Below, one piece after another: positions 1 to 6,741 of a DNA stretch of 17,881 nt (position 1 is its first letter; each line of letters begins with the position of its first letter). Below the pieces are notes generated by a model. The model ran no database searches. It was not told the DNA's origin and saw nothing but the letters and a program-made list of their open reading frames with translations. The translations under genes were made by a program, and so were the position numbers. The DNA comes from DASUZD01 sp036377055. GTDB lineage: Bacteria; Actinomycetota; Thermoleophilia; Gaiellales; Gaiellaceae. Location of the stretch: contig DASUZD010000207.1 in the NCBI GenBank assembly GCA_036377055.1, positions 1 to 17,881 on the forward strand, written 5' to 3'.

Positions 1-958
1 CCGCCTCGACCACGTCGGCGATGCCCAGGAAGGGCAGTCGCCCGGCGAGGAAGGCCGCCACCGCCACCTCGTTGGCGGCGTTGAAGGCGCACGGGTACGT
101 GCCGCCGCGCTCGCCCGCCTCGCGCGCGAGCGGGAGCAGCCGGAACGTCTCGAGGTCGGGCTCGGCGAACTCCAGGGTCAGGCCCCCGGCCAGGTCCAGA
201 GGAGCCACGGGCGTCGGGGCGCGCTCGGGATAGGTGAGCGCGAAGGAGATCGGCACGCGCATGTCCGGGTACCCGAGGTGCGCGAGCGCGGCACCGTCCC
301 GGAAGCGGACGAGCGCGTGCACGGTGGAGGTCGGATGCACGGCGACCTCGATCCGGTCGTACGGCAGGCCAAAGAGGAAGTGCGCTTCGATCAGCTCGAG
401 CCCTTTGTTCGCGAGGGTGGCGGAGTCCACCGTGATCTTCGGGCCCATGTTCCAGGTCGGATGTGCGAGCGCCTCCTCCGGCGTCGCGCTTGCCAGCTCC
501 TCGCGCGAGCGCCCGCGAAAGGGACCGCCCGACGCGGTGAGGACGATCGAGTGGACGGAAGCGTGGTCGTGGCCTTCGAGGCACTGGAAGAGCGCCGAGT
601 GCTCGCTGTCGACGGGGAGGAGCAGGCCACCTCCGCGCCGCTTCGCCTCGAGCGCCAGGTCTCCGGCCGCGACGAGGCTCTCCTTGTTCGCGAGCGCGAG
701 GTCGACCCCGCGCTCCAGCGCCCAGAGCGTCGCTGGGAGACCCGCAAAGCCGACGACCGCGTTCAGGACGAGGTCGGGCGCCGCGCGCTCCAGCAGCTCG
801 GTCAGGTCGCCGCCCACCTGGGTCAGCGGCGCGAGGCCGTCGATGGGCTGGGAGCCCGACGCGGCGGCCACGAGCTCGAGCTCAGGCCGCGCGGCGACGA
901 TCTCGAGCGCCTGCCGGCCGATCGAGCCGGTGGCGCCCAGGAGCGCGATCCGCCTCAC
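1..958 (-). CDS. dxr: 1-deoxy-D-xylulose 5-phosphate reductoisomerase, 3' end cut by window
   Basis: DXR converts 1-deoxyxylulose 5-phosphate to 2-C-methylerythritol 4-phosphate with NADPH and a divalent metal, the first committed step of the MEP isoprenoid pathway in the cytoplasm. The 319 visible residues start with the dinucleotide fold (LLGATGSIGRQAL), then ALANKESLVAAG, the metal/substrate segment PVDSEHSALFQ, HPTWNMGPKITVDSATLANKG, HPTSTVHAL, LGYPDMRVPI and NAANEVAVAAFL. The C-terminal helical domain lies beyond base 1. The GTG start at 958 overlaps the TGA of the upstream hydrolase gene (GTGA), so translational coupling is likely. The HPQS motif common in the family reads HPTS here, which is minor variation. 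It is the last visible gene of the rpsB-to-dxr run. Identity is secure; only the C-terminus is unseen. Confidence 0.96.
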   Translation of the reverse strand, partial: MRRIALLGATGSIGRQALEIVAARPELELVAAASGSQPIDGLAPLTQVGGDLTELLERAAPDLVLNAVVGFAGLPATLWALERGVDLALANKESLVAAGDLALEAKRRGGGLLLPVDSEHSALFQCLEGHDHASVHSIVLTASGGPFRGRSREELASATPEEALAHPTWNMGPKITVDSATLANKGLELIEAHFLFGLPYDRIEVAVHPTSTVHALVRFRDGAALAHLGYPDMRVPISFALTYPERAPTPVAPLDLAGGLTLEFAEPDLETFRLLPLAREAGERGGTYPCAFNAANEVAVAAFLAGRLPFLGIADVVEA

Positions 959-1743
959 TGGTTCGAAGTGTAGGTCGGTAGGAATTCGAGCAGCGCGCGG
1001 TTGAACTCGTCGGGCCGCTCGAGCGCCACGACGTGCGCGGCGTCTTCGATCACGACCCGCCTTGCGCTGGGAATCCCGTCGGCGACCGTCTCGGCGATCC
1101 GCTGGAAATCCTCGACGTCCTCGTCCCCGACGATCACAAGCGTCGGCACGCGGATCTCGCCGAGACGCGTCGACGCGGGCGGGTAGAGCGCCGCCTCCTC
1201 GGGCGGCGGGTCGGGCCACGGCAGCTCGAACGCGTGCCGCTGCATCGCCCGCACGAGGTCACGGACTGCGGGATCGACGGCGTCCGGGCCGCGGTTGGGG
1301 CCGTCGCACCACAGCTCGACGTTGATCTCGGTCGCGCGGTCGAGATCGCCGGCCTCGTAGGCCGCTTCCTCGGCCGCCCACGCGTCGCGCACCGTCTGTG
1401 ACCACTCCCAGTCGCGGAGCGCCGGCGGGCAGAGGACGAGCCGTTCGACGCGATCGGGATGCACGAGCGTCAGCTCGAGCGCGACCCGTCCGCCGAGCGA
1501 GCCGCCGACGACGGTCGCCTGCTCGATCCCGCGCTCGTCGAGCTCCTCGCGCACGTCCTCGACGTGCGAGAACGGCCCGCGCGTGTTCGGGCTCTCGCCG
1601 AAGCCGCGGAGGTCGACGGCGACGACGGTGTGGTCGGGCTCGAGCACCGGGATCGTGTGGCGCCACATGCGCTGGTCGGCGACGCCCTCGTGGACGAGCA
1701 GGACGGGCGGGCCGGAGCCGATCACGGAGTGCGCGATGGTCAC
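955..1743 (-). CDS. Alpha/beta-fold hydrolase embedded between cdsA and dxr
   Basis: This is a 262-residue alpha/beta hydrolase. The fold is shown by an HGxx-like oxyanion region (LLVHEG, residues 15-20), strand beta-4 with DLRGFGES (44-51), the nucleophile elbow GGSLGG with Ser82, an acid in GDEDVED (Asp207 or Asp209) and the catalytic His237 in DAAHVVALERP. There is no signal peptide or membrane segment, so it should be cytoplasmic. The substrate cannot be told from the sequence: 3-oxoadipate enol-lactonase-like and haloperoxidase-like family members share this layout. The GTG start at 1743 overlaps the cdsA stop (GTGA), and its own TGA overlaps the dxr start in the same way, so it is translationally locked into the lipid/isoprenoid operon. 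That context hints at lipid, isoprenoid or thioester hydrolysis, but this is inference only. Confidence 0.88.
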   Translation of the reverse strand: MTIAHSVIGSGPPVLLVHEGVADQRMWRHTIPVLEPDHTVVAVDLRGFGESPNTRGPFSHVEDVREELDERGIEQATVVGGSLGGRVALELTLVHPDRVERLVLCPPALRDWEWSQTVRDAWAAEEAAYEAGDLDRATEINVELWCDGPNRGPDAVDPAVRDLVRAMQRHAFELPWPDPPPEEAALYPPASTRLGEIRVPTLVIVGDEDVEDFQRIAETVADGIPSARRVVIEDAAHVVALERPDEFNRALLEFLPTYTSNQ

Positions 1744-2558
1744 TGCAACGCGAGGATCGCGTAGAACGAGGCGACGGCGGCGAAGAGCACCGAGTCGATC
1801 CTGTCGAGCACGCCGCCGTGCCCGGCCAGCAGCGAGCCCGTGTCCTTGACCTGCATGTCCCGCTTGAGCGCGGATTCGAACAGGTCGCCGATCACGCAGG
1901 CGAGGGCGATCACGAACCCGAGGACGATCGACGCCGGAATGGAGAGGAAGTGCTGCTTGTAGAGCGCGACGAAGGTGACGAAGACGGCCGCGGCCACGCC
2001 GGCCACGAAGCCCTCCCACGTCTTCCCCGGCGAGAGCGTCGGCACGAGCTTGTGCCGCCCGACCAGGCGGCCGGTGAAGTACGCGAGCGTGTCGGCAGTG
2101 AAGACCGCGATCAGGACGGTGAACGCGGCGAGCCGGCCCTTCGGCTCGAGGTCGCGCAACAGCAGGACGTGCCCGAGGCCGAGCGCGATCCACGCGACGC
2201 CGACCACCGTCGAGCCGATCGCCGCCGTGGCCGAGCTCTTCGTCCGCGCGATCCCGTGGAGCAGGAACGCGGTCGCGAACGTGCTCATGAAGCCGCCGAC
2301 CATCCAGACGACGCCGCCGAGCTGCGCGCCGAGCAGCGCGAGCACGAGCCCGGCGAAACCGGCAAGCGCGAGCGGCCGCAGCTCCCGGATCATCGCGAAG
2401 TACTCGTGCAACGCGAGCAGCCCGCCGACCACGGCGAGCGCCACGAGCCACCACCCGCCGAGCCAGGCGAGCCCGAGCACCACGGGAAGGCCTGCGATCG
2501 CGACGAGGATCCGCGACCAGAACGCGCTCATCCCGCGAGCCGCAGACGCGACGGCCAT
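1740..2558 (-). CDS. cdsA: Phosphatidate cytidylyltransferase (CDP-diglyceride synthase)
   Basis: CdsA makes CDP-diacylglycerol from phosphatidate and CTP at the membrane, the branch point for phospholipid synthesis. The 272-residue protein has about seven or eight hydrophobic segments. It carries the full family signature near the C-terminus (residues about 229-255: SALKRDMQVKDTGS, then HGGVLDRID), with the metal-binding acidic residues present. Upstream is the conserved ADTLAYFTGRLVGRHKL and SPGKTWEG. The first ATG (2558) lies at the very edge of an 89-bp inverted-repeat element and has no visible ribosome-binding site. An internal ATG at 2531 (MSAFWSRIL) is an equally good start just before the first membrane helix. 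The stop overlaps the downstream hydrolase start. It follows uppS, as in many bacteria. Confidence 0.95.
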   Translation of the reverse strand: MAVASAARGMSAFWSRILVAIAGLPVVLGLAWLGGWWLVALAVVGGLLALHEYFAMIRELRPLALAGFAGLVLALLGAQLGGVVWMVGGFMSTFATAFLLHGIARTKSSATAAIGSTVVGVAWIALGLGHVLLLRDLEPKGRLAAFTVLIAVFTADTLAYFTGRLVGRHKLVPTLSPGKTWEGFVAGVAAAVFVTFVALYKQHFLSIPASIVLGFVIALACVIGDLFESALKRDMQVKDTGSLLAGHGGVLDRIDSVLFAAVASFYAILALQ

Positions 2559-2646
2559 TAGTGGCTCAGAGCCACTTGCCGGTTCTCCGCCCCGGCGAGC
2601 GCTCGCTGTCGGTCAATACGCCCTGCTTGTGGCTCTGAGCCACTAA
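2558..2646. repeat. 89-bp element bounded by perfect 18-bp terminal inverted repeats
   Basis: Bases 2558-2575 (TTAGTGGCTCAGAGCCAC) recur exactly as the reverse complement at 2629-2646, with 53 bp between. Each end is itself a near-perfect palindrome (GTGGCTC, one base, GAGCCAC; extended to AGTGGCTC/GAGCCACT on the left). In RNA the two ends could form two small hairpins or pair together into one long stem. The element fills the whole gap between the uppS stop (2647-2649) and the first cdsA ATG, and supplies the bases just before that ATG. It has no coding capacity. It resembles a REP/BIME unit or a minimal MITE. No target-site duplication is evident. Confidence 0.75.
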
Positions 2647-3387
2647 CTACCGCCCGCCGAAGCGGCGCCGGCGGCTGGCGTACTCGTCGAGGGCGGCGCG
2701 GAGGTCCTCGCCGCCGAAGTCCGGCCAGTGGCGCTCGACGAACACGAGCTCCGCGTACGCGAGCTGCCAGAGCAGGAAGTTCGACACGCGCAGCTCGCCG
2801 GAGGTCCGGATCAGGAGGTCCGGATCCGGCATCTCGGGCGCGTAGAGATGCGACGCGAAGAGCTCCTCGTCCACATCGTCCGCGTCCACACCTGATTCGA
2901 CCAGGCGCCGCGCGGCCTCGACAAGCTCCGAGCGGCCGCCGTAGTCGAACGCGATCCAGAGATGGAGGCGGGAGTTCGCCTCGGTCGCCGTCTCGAGCGC
3001 GACCATCCGTTCCTGGAGCTCGGCCGGCGCACGGTCGCGGCGCCCGATGAAGCGCGTCCGGACGCCCTCGCGCGCGAGGTCCGCGAGCTCGCGCTCGATC
3101 GTGTCCACGAACAGCTCCATCAGCGACTCGACCTCGTCCGGCGGGCGCGTCCAGTTCTCGGTCGAGAAGGCGTAGACGGCCAGCGACTCGACGCCGACGT
3201 CGATCGCGGCCTCGACGGTGCGGCGCAACGCTCGCGTGCCTTCGCGGTGACCTTCGGCCGTGGGAAGCTCACGCGCTGCCGCCCAACGACCGCTCCCGTC
3301 CATGATGATGGCTACCGCGCGCGCCACGTTCGGCAGGTCGGCGTCCGCCGCGGCATCGGGGCTTCGGGCGATCCTGATGTCGGTCAT
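2647..3387 (-). CDS. uppS: Isoprenyl (undecaprenyl) diphosphate synthase, cis-prenyltransferase
   Basis: Cis-prenyltransferases extend farnesyl or similar diphosphate with isopentenyl diphosphate to give the C50-C55 lipid carrier for peptidoglycan and other wall polymers. The 246-residue protein has all conserved regions: IIMDGSGRWA (28-36, catalytic Asp30), AFSTENWTRP, FIGRRDR, IAFDYGGRSEL, and DPDLLIRTSGE followed by RVSNFLLWQLAYAELVF. The near-invariant Asn after Asp-Gly in the first motif is Ser32 here (codon AGC, bases just above position 3290). The product chain length cannot be deduced. The start at 3387 lacks a clear ribosome-binding site. Its stop abuts the 89-bp inverted-repeat element. 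It sits in the conserved order frr-uppS-cdsA-dxr. Confidence 0.95.
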   Translation of the reverse strand: MTDIRIARSPDAAADADLPNVARAVAIIMDGSGRWAAARELPTAEGHREGTRALRRTVEAAIDVGVESLAVYAFSTENWTRPPDEVESLMELFVDTIERELADLAREGVRTRFIGRRDRAPAELQERMVALETATEANSRLHLWIAFDYGGRSELVEAARRLVESGVDADDVDEELFASHLYAPEMPDPDLLIRTSGELRVSNFLLWQLAYAELVFVERHWPDFGGEDLRAALDEYASRRRRFGGR

Positions 3388-3399
3388 GGGTTCAGATAC

Positions 3400-3428
3400 C
3401 CGCGGAAAATGCGCAGCATTTTTCGCGG
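3400..3428 (-). other. Intergenic hairpin between frr and uppS
   Basis: Bases 3400-3412 pair with 3416-3428 in a 13-bp stem with a single G/A mismatch and a 3-nt loop. The stem occupies nearly the entire 42-bp gap between the frr stop and the uppS ATG. No run of U follows it on the minus-strand transcript, so it is not a standard intrinsic terminator. It could slow or protect the message or mask the uppS start region. Confidence 0.6.
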
Positions 3429-3429
3429 C

Positions 3430-3993
3430 TCATACCTCCATGATCTCCGCTTCTTTGTGCTTCAGGAGCTCGTCGATCGTCTTCGTGTGCTCGTCGGTCA
3501 GCTTCTGCACCTGGTTCTCGGCGCGCCGCTCCTCGTCGTCGCCGACGTCGCCGTTTCGGACGAGCTCCTCGAGGTGGCGCATGACATCGCGGCGGACGTT
3601 GCGGATCGCGACCTTGCCGTCCTCCGCGTAGCGGCGGACGACCTTCACGAGCTCCTTGCGGCGCTCCTCGGTCAGCGGCGGGATCGGGAGCCGGATCAGC
3701 TTGCCGTCGTTCGCGGGCTGGAGCCCGAGGTCGGACTCCTGGATCGCCTTCTCGATCGCCTTGAGCGAGGTCGGGTCGAACGGCTGCACCGTCAGGAGAC
3801 GCGCCTCGGGCGTGCCGATCGTGGCCAGGTTCTTGAGCGGCGTCGCCGTCCCGTAGTAGTCGATCTGGATCCGGTCGAGGAGCGCCGCCGAGGCGCGCCC
3901 GGTGCGGACGCTGTTGAACTCGTGCCGCGTGCTCTCGATCGACTTGTCCATCCGGCGTGTCGCGTCGCCGAGGAAGTCCTCGATCGCAGCCAT
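3430..3993 (-). CDS. frr: Ribosome recycling factor
   Basis: RRF works with EF-G to split post-termination ribosomes. The 187-residue protein has the family's usual length. It shows the helical N-terminus (AAIEDFLGDATRRMDKSIE), VRTGRASAALLD, EARLLTVQPFD, the hinge region LPIPPLTEERRKELVK and a charged coiled C-terminal half. The start is placed at ATG 3993 because AAGGAGGG lies at 3997-4004 just ahead of it and this gives the family length. An in-frame ATG at 4026 would add 11 residues, but it sits in the loop of a strong hairpin. The gene lies between pyrH and uppS as in most bacteria, but here it is separated from both neighbours by hairpin-forming gaps. Confidence 0.96.
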   Translation of the reverse strand: MAAIEDFLGDATRRMDKSIESTRHEFNSVRTGRASAALLDRIQIDYYGTATPLKNLATIGTPEARLLTVQPFDPTSLKAIEKAIQESDLGLQPANDGKLIRLPIPPLTEERRKELVKVVRRYAEDGKVAIRNVRRDVMRHLEELVRNGDVGDDEERRAENQVQKLTDEHTKTIDELLKHKEAEIMEV

Positions 3994-3996
3994 CAG

Positions 3997-4004
3997 CCCT
4001 CCTT
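3997..4004 (-). promoter_or_regulatory. Strong Shine-Dalgarno for frr
   Basis: The minus strand reads AAGGAGGG, with 3 bases between the last G and the ATG at 3993 (AGGAGG core 4 bases away). This decides the start of frr against the upstream in-frame ATG at 4026. Confidence 0.8.
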
Positions 4005-4011
4005 CCTTGAG

Positions 4012-4038
4012 CACGGGGGAAACCATGTTTCCCCCGTG
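4012..4038 (-). other. Perfect 11-bp hairpin in the frr leader
   Basis: CACGGGGGAAA (4012-4022) and TTTCCCCCGTG (4028-4038) form a perfect stem around a 5-nt loop. It lies eight bases upstream of the frr ribosome-binding site in the pyrH-frr gap. The sequence after it on the minus strand is not U-rich, so it is more likely a processing, stability or attenuation element than a simple terminator. Confidence 0.65.
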
Positions 4039-4084
4039 AGCCCCCTTCTTTGCCGCAGCTCACGATTCGCCGCAGCGGCCTCCC

Positions 4085-4101
4085 GCCGGGCGGAGCCCGG
4101 C
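4085..4101 (-). other. GC-rich hairpin downstream of pyrH
   Basis: GCCGGGC (4085-4091) pairs with GCCCGGC (4095-4101) around a 3-nt loop. A competing outer stem (CCGCCGG with CCGGCGG, about 4083-4109) is possible. It lies about 40 bases after the pyrH stop. There is no U tract. With the 4012-4038 hairpin it is the main content of the 145-base pyrH-frr gap. Confidence 0.5.
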
Positions 4102-4138
4102 TCCGGCGGCGCTGCGTAGCGCGTGGCGGATCGGAAAG

Positions 4139-4909
4139 TCATGCCGGCCCCGGCGTCGAGATGATGGTGCCCACGCGCTCGCCGGCCACGACGCGGCGGA
4201 TGTTCCCCTCTGCTAGCTCGAAGACGTAGATGGGCAGATTGTTGTCCATGCAGAGGCTGAGCGCGGTCGTGTCCATCACCTCGAGCCGCCGCTCGATCGC
4301 TTCGAGGTGCGTCAGCTCCGGGATGAACGCGGCGTCGGGATCGGTACGGGGATCGCTCGCGTGGACGCCGGCGACGTCGTTCTTTGCCATCAGGATCGCG
4401 CGGGCGCCGATCTCCAGGGCGCGCAGGGCTGCGGCGGTGTCCGTGGTGAAGAACGGGTTGCCGGTGCCGGCCGCGAAGATGACGATCCGTCGCTTCTCGA
4501 GGTGCCTGATCGCGCGGCGCCGGATGTACGGCTCGGCGATCTCCGCGACCTCGATCGCCGACAGGACGCGCGTCTGCCCGCCCTGTCGCTCGAGCGCGTC
4601 CTGGAGCGCGAGCGAGTTCAGGACGGTGGCGAGCATGCCGGCGTAGTCGGCGGTCGAGCGGTCCATCCCCTCGGCCGCGGCGGCCATGCCCCGGTAGAAG
4701 TTGCCTCCGCCGATCACGATCGCGACCTCCACCCCGGTCTCGTGGACGTCGAGGATCTCGCGCGCGAGCGCCTCGACCGTCGGGAGGTCGAGCCCGAAGT
4801 CGCGCGGGCCCATCAGCGCCTCGCCCGAGAGCTTCAGCAGGATTCGGCGGAAGGCAGGACCGGCCGCACGCTCGGCGGCGGGCGCCGACTCCTCGGTCCT
4901 CGCGCTCAT
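4139..4909 (-). CDS. pyrH: UMP kinase
   Basis: PyrH phosphorylates UMP to UDP with ATP in pyrimidine nucleotide synthesis; it is a hexameric cytoplasmic amino-acid-kinase-fold enzyme. In 256 residues it shows the phosphate-binding KLSGEALMG (26-34), VIGGGNFYRG, DYAGMLATVLNSLALQDALE, GTGNPFFTTDTAAALRA, a nucleotide-binding segment AKNDVAGVHASDPRTDPDA and the C-terminal MDTTALSLCMDNNLPIYVF. The ATG at 4909 overlaps the tsf TGA (ATGA) and has no Shine-Dalgarno, so it probably depends on coupling to tsf. The first ~20 residues are a low-complexity Ala/Glu extension before the kinase fold. A start further downstream is possible but less supported. Confidence 0.96.
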   Translation of the reverse strand: MSARTEESAPAAERAAGPAFRRILLKLSGEALMGPRDFGLDLPTVEALAREILDVHETGVEVAIVIGGGNFYRGMAAAAEGMDRSTADYAGMLATVLNSLALQDALERQGGQTRVLSAIEVAEIAEPYIRRRAIRHLEKRRIVIFAAGTGNPFFTTDTAAALRALEIGARAILMAKNDVAGVHASDPRTDPDAAFIPELTHLEAIERRLEVMDTTALSLCMDNNLPIYVFELAEGNIRRVVAGERVGTIISTPGPA

Positions 4910-5712
4910 CGCGCGAGCGCGAACCGCTCGAACTCCAGCACCTCCGCGCCCGCCTCGCCCAGCACGTCGCCGACCTTCTTCGAGCTGTCGTGGACCCACT
5001 CCTGCTCGGTGAGGACGCTCGTGCCGAAGAAGCGCTTGCCCAGCATCCCCTCGACGATCTTCTCGCGCGCCTGCTCGGGCTTCGACTTGACCTCGTCCGA
5101 GCTCAAGTAGATGTCCCGCTCGGCGGCGACGGTCTCCGCGGGCACGTCCTCGCGGCCGATCCACTGCGTCGACGGCGACGCCGCGATGTGCATCGCGAGC
5201 TTTCGCGCGAGCTCGGGGTCGGCGCCCCGGACACCGACGAGCACGCCCAGCTTCTTCGCCGGTGGATGGACGTACGCAGCGACGCGTCCGCCGTCGACCG
5301 CCTCGAAGCGCGCGGCGCCGGCGACAGCGACGTTCTCGCCGAGCTTGCCGGAGAGCTCGAGCCGCTCCTGCTCCAGGTCCTTTGCGGCGTCACGCCCCGT
5401 GGCCTCGACCGCGGCCAGCACCTTCTCGGCGAACGCCTGGAACTCCTCGTTCTTCGCGACGGGCTCGGTCTCGCAGCCGACGGCTACCATCGTCCCGCGC
5501 GAGCCGTCCTCCGCGAGGCGGTAGCCGACGAGGCCTTCGGTCGTTTCCCGGCCAGCCCGCTGCTCCGCTTTCGCCATCCCCCTTTCGCGAAGGAGTCGCT
5601 TCGCCGCCTCCAGGTCGCCGTTCGTCTCCTGGAGCGCGCGCTTGCAATCCATCATCCCCGCGCCTGTCTGGTCGCGCAACTCCTTGACGAGCTTCGCCGA
5701 GATCTCAGCCAT
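4906..5712 (-). CDS. tsf: Translation elongation factor Ts
   Basis: EF-Ts exchanges GDP for GTP on EF-Tu. The 268-residue protein opens with a UBA-like N-terminal domain (MAEISAKLVKELRDQTGAGMMDCKRALQE is split here only for description; key motif TGAGMMDCKRAL at about residues 16-27). The dimerisation/core regions follow: GCETEPVAKNEEF, LGENVAVAGAARFE, MHIAASPSTQW, then REKIVEGMLGKRFF. It is slightly shorter than the E. coli protein. The ATG at 5712 is inside the end of rpsB (8-base overlap), with GGAAGGCGG upstream. The rpsB-tsf-pyrH order is strongly conserved and the gene should be co-transcribed with rpsB. Confidence 0.97.
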   Translation of the reverse strand: MAEISAKLVKELRDQTGAGMMDCKRALQETNGDLEAAKRLLRERGMAKAEQRAGRETTEGLVGYRLAEDGSRGTMVAVGCETEPVAKNEEFQAFAEKVLAAVEATGRDAAKDLEQERLELSGKLGENVAVAGAARFEAVDGGRVAAYVHPPAKKLGVLVGVRGADPELARKLAMHIAASPSTQWIGREDVPAETVAAERDIYLSSDEVKSKPEQAREKIVEGMLGKRFFGTSVLTEQEWVHDSSKKVGDVLGEAGAEVLEFERFALAR

Positions 5713-6589
5713 CGGAGCCGCCTTCCGTCTGAGTCTCCTCGGCGGCCGGCAGCTCGGGAGCCTCCGCGACCGGCGCTTCCGCGACCGGCTCCTCGCGCTG
5801 CGAGACCTGCTCGTAGTCGCCCTCGGGGACGGTCTGCACCTCTTCGGGCGCCTCGGGCTCCGGCGCTGCGCCACCGTTCGTCGCGGCCGCGAACTCGCGC
5901 GGGGTCACCTTCGTCTGGCCGGCGGCGATCCCGTCCGCGATCGCGCGCACGATCAGGCTGCACGACCGGATCGCGTCGTCGTTCCCCGGGATGACGTAGT
6001 CGGCTTCGTCGGGGTCGCAGTTCGTGTCCACGAGCGCGACGATCGGCAGCCCGAGCCGGCGCGCCTCGCGGACCGCGAGCTGCTCCTTGCGCAGGTCGAC
6101 GATGAAGACCGCGTCCGGCTGCTTGCGCATGTCGGCGACGCCGCCGAGGTTCGCCTCGAGCTTCTCGAGCTCGGCGAGCATCGCGATCCGCTCCTTGGCC
6201 GGGAGCAGGTCGAGCTGCCCGTCCTCCTTGAGACGGCGAAGGTCGTGCAGGCGCTCGATCCGCTCTGCGATCGTGCGCCAGTTCGTCAGCAGGCCGCCGA
6301 GCCAGCGATGGTTGACGTACGGCATGCCGACGCGCTTCGCCTCGTCGGCGACGGCGTCTTGGCTCTGCTTCTTCGTGCCGACGAAGAGGATCGAGCCGCC
6401 GCGCTCGGCGAGGTTGCGCGCGAAGTCGTGCGCCTCCTCGAGCAGCTGCAACGTCTGCTGGAGGTCGATGATGTAGATCCCACCGCGTTCGGTGAAGATG
6501 AACCGCCGCATCTTCGGGTTCCAGCGGCGGGTCTGGTGGCCGAAGTGAACTCCGGCCTCCAAGAGCTCTCGCATGGAGACGACTGGCAC
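5705..6589 (-). CDS. rpsB: 30S ribosomal protein S2
   Basis: S2 is a small-subunit protein at the head-body junction, needed for S1 docking and mRNA contact in many bacteria. The 294-residue product starts PVVSMRELLEAGVHFGHQ. It continues with RRWNPKM, FTERGGIYIIDLQQT, FVGTKKQSQDAV, YVNHRWLGGLLTNWRTI, FIVDLRKEQLAVREA, and VDTNCDPDEADYVIPGNDDAIRS. After about residue 230 there is an acidic Pro/Glu/Ala-rich tail of ~60 residues, as in other actinobacterial S2 proteins. The GTG at 6589 is chosen because AAAGGGG sits 8 bases upstream and the N-terminus then matches actinobacterial S2. It is the first gene of the leftward run. Confidence 0.97.
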   Translation of the reverse strand: MPVVSMRELLEAGVHFGHQTRRWNPKMRRFIFTERGGIYIIDLQQTLQLLEEAHDFARNLAERGGSILFVGTKKQSQDAVADEAKRVGMPYVNHRWLGGLLTNWRTIAERIERLHDLRRLKEDGQLDLLPAKERIAMLAELEKLEANLGGVADMRKQPDAVFIVDLRKEQLAVREARRLGLPIVALVDTNCDPDEADYVIPGNDDAIRSCSLIVRAIADGIAAGQTKVTPREFAAATNGGAAPEPEAPEEVQTVPEGDYEQVSQREEPVAEAPVAEAPELPAAEETQTEGGSDG

Positions 6590-6597
6590 GAGTGAAG

Positions 6598-6604
6598 CCC
6601 CTTT
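6598..6604 (-). promoter_or_regulatory. Ribosome-binding site of rpsB
   Basis: Minus strand AAAGGGG lies 8 bases before the GTG at 6589. It supports GTG rather than the ATG five codons in. Confidence 0.65.
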
Positions 6605-6708
6605 CGGTTGGCGTGACTGCGGCCGGCGGGCCGAGGTGGAACCGGAGCTCGAAGGCGCCGGCACCGCCACCGCGGCGATCCGCCGGGTCGGGTACGAAAA
6701 ACCGCTGC

Positions 6709-6714
6709 ATCTTA
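6709..6714 (-). promoter_or_regulatory. Probable -10 box of the rpsB operon promoter
   Basis: The minus strand carries TAAGAT in otherwise GC-rich sequence, about 120 bases before the rpsB GTG. No convincing -35 hexamer is visible. A start near 6700 would give a leader of about 110 nt, in which GC-rich short stems (for example CGGCG-GAT-CGCCG) can form. The box lies 15 bases from the divergent -10 box of the GGDEF gene. Confidence 0.45.
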
Positions 6715-6728
6715 GCCGACGCCGTCTC

Positions 6729-6734
6729 TAGGCT
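6729..6734 (+). promoter_or_regulatory. Probable -10 box of a leaderless GGDEF transcript
   Basis: TAGGCT is followed by 7 bases and then GTG at 6742, with no Shine-Dalgarno before that GTG. This spacing puts the transcription start on the start codon. Confidence 0.45.
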
Positions 6735-6741
6735 GTTCGCC

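Noticed and set aside
1744..2454. Upstream extension of the hydrolase frame across cdsA
   Set aside because: The extension is Arg/Ala-rich shadow sequence in the wrong frame of cdsA; the hydrolase fold begins right after GTG 1743.
3400..3428. Intrinsic terminator after frr
   Set aside because: The stem is good but no U tract follows on the minus-strand transcript, and essential co-directional genes continue directly downstream.
3994..4026. Eleven-residue N-terminal extension of frr from ATG 4026
   Set aside because: The ATG lies in the loop of a perfect hairpin, while a strong Shine-Dalgarno directly precedes ATG 3993, which also gives the family length.
2962..4119. Long plus-strand open frame opposite uppS and frr
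   Set aside because: Its translation is Arg/Leu/Asp-rich with no domain, and it is fully antisense to two well-supported genes. Open antisense frames of this kind are expected at high GC.
6592..6741. N-terminal extension of the GGDEF protein from ATG 6592
   Set aside because: The extra 50 residues are low-complexity and overlap the rpsB promoter and leader; a -10 box stands directly before GTG 6742.
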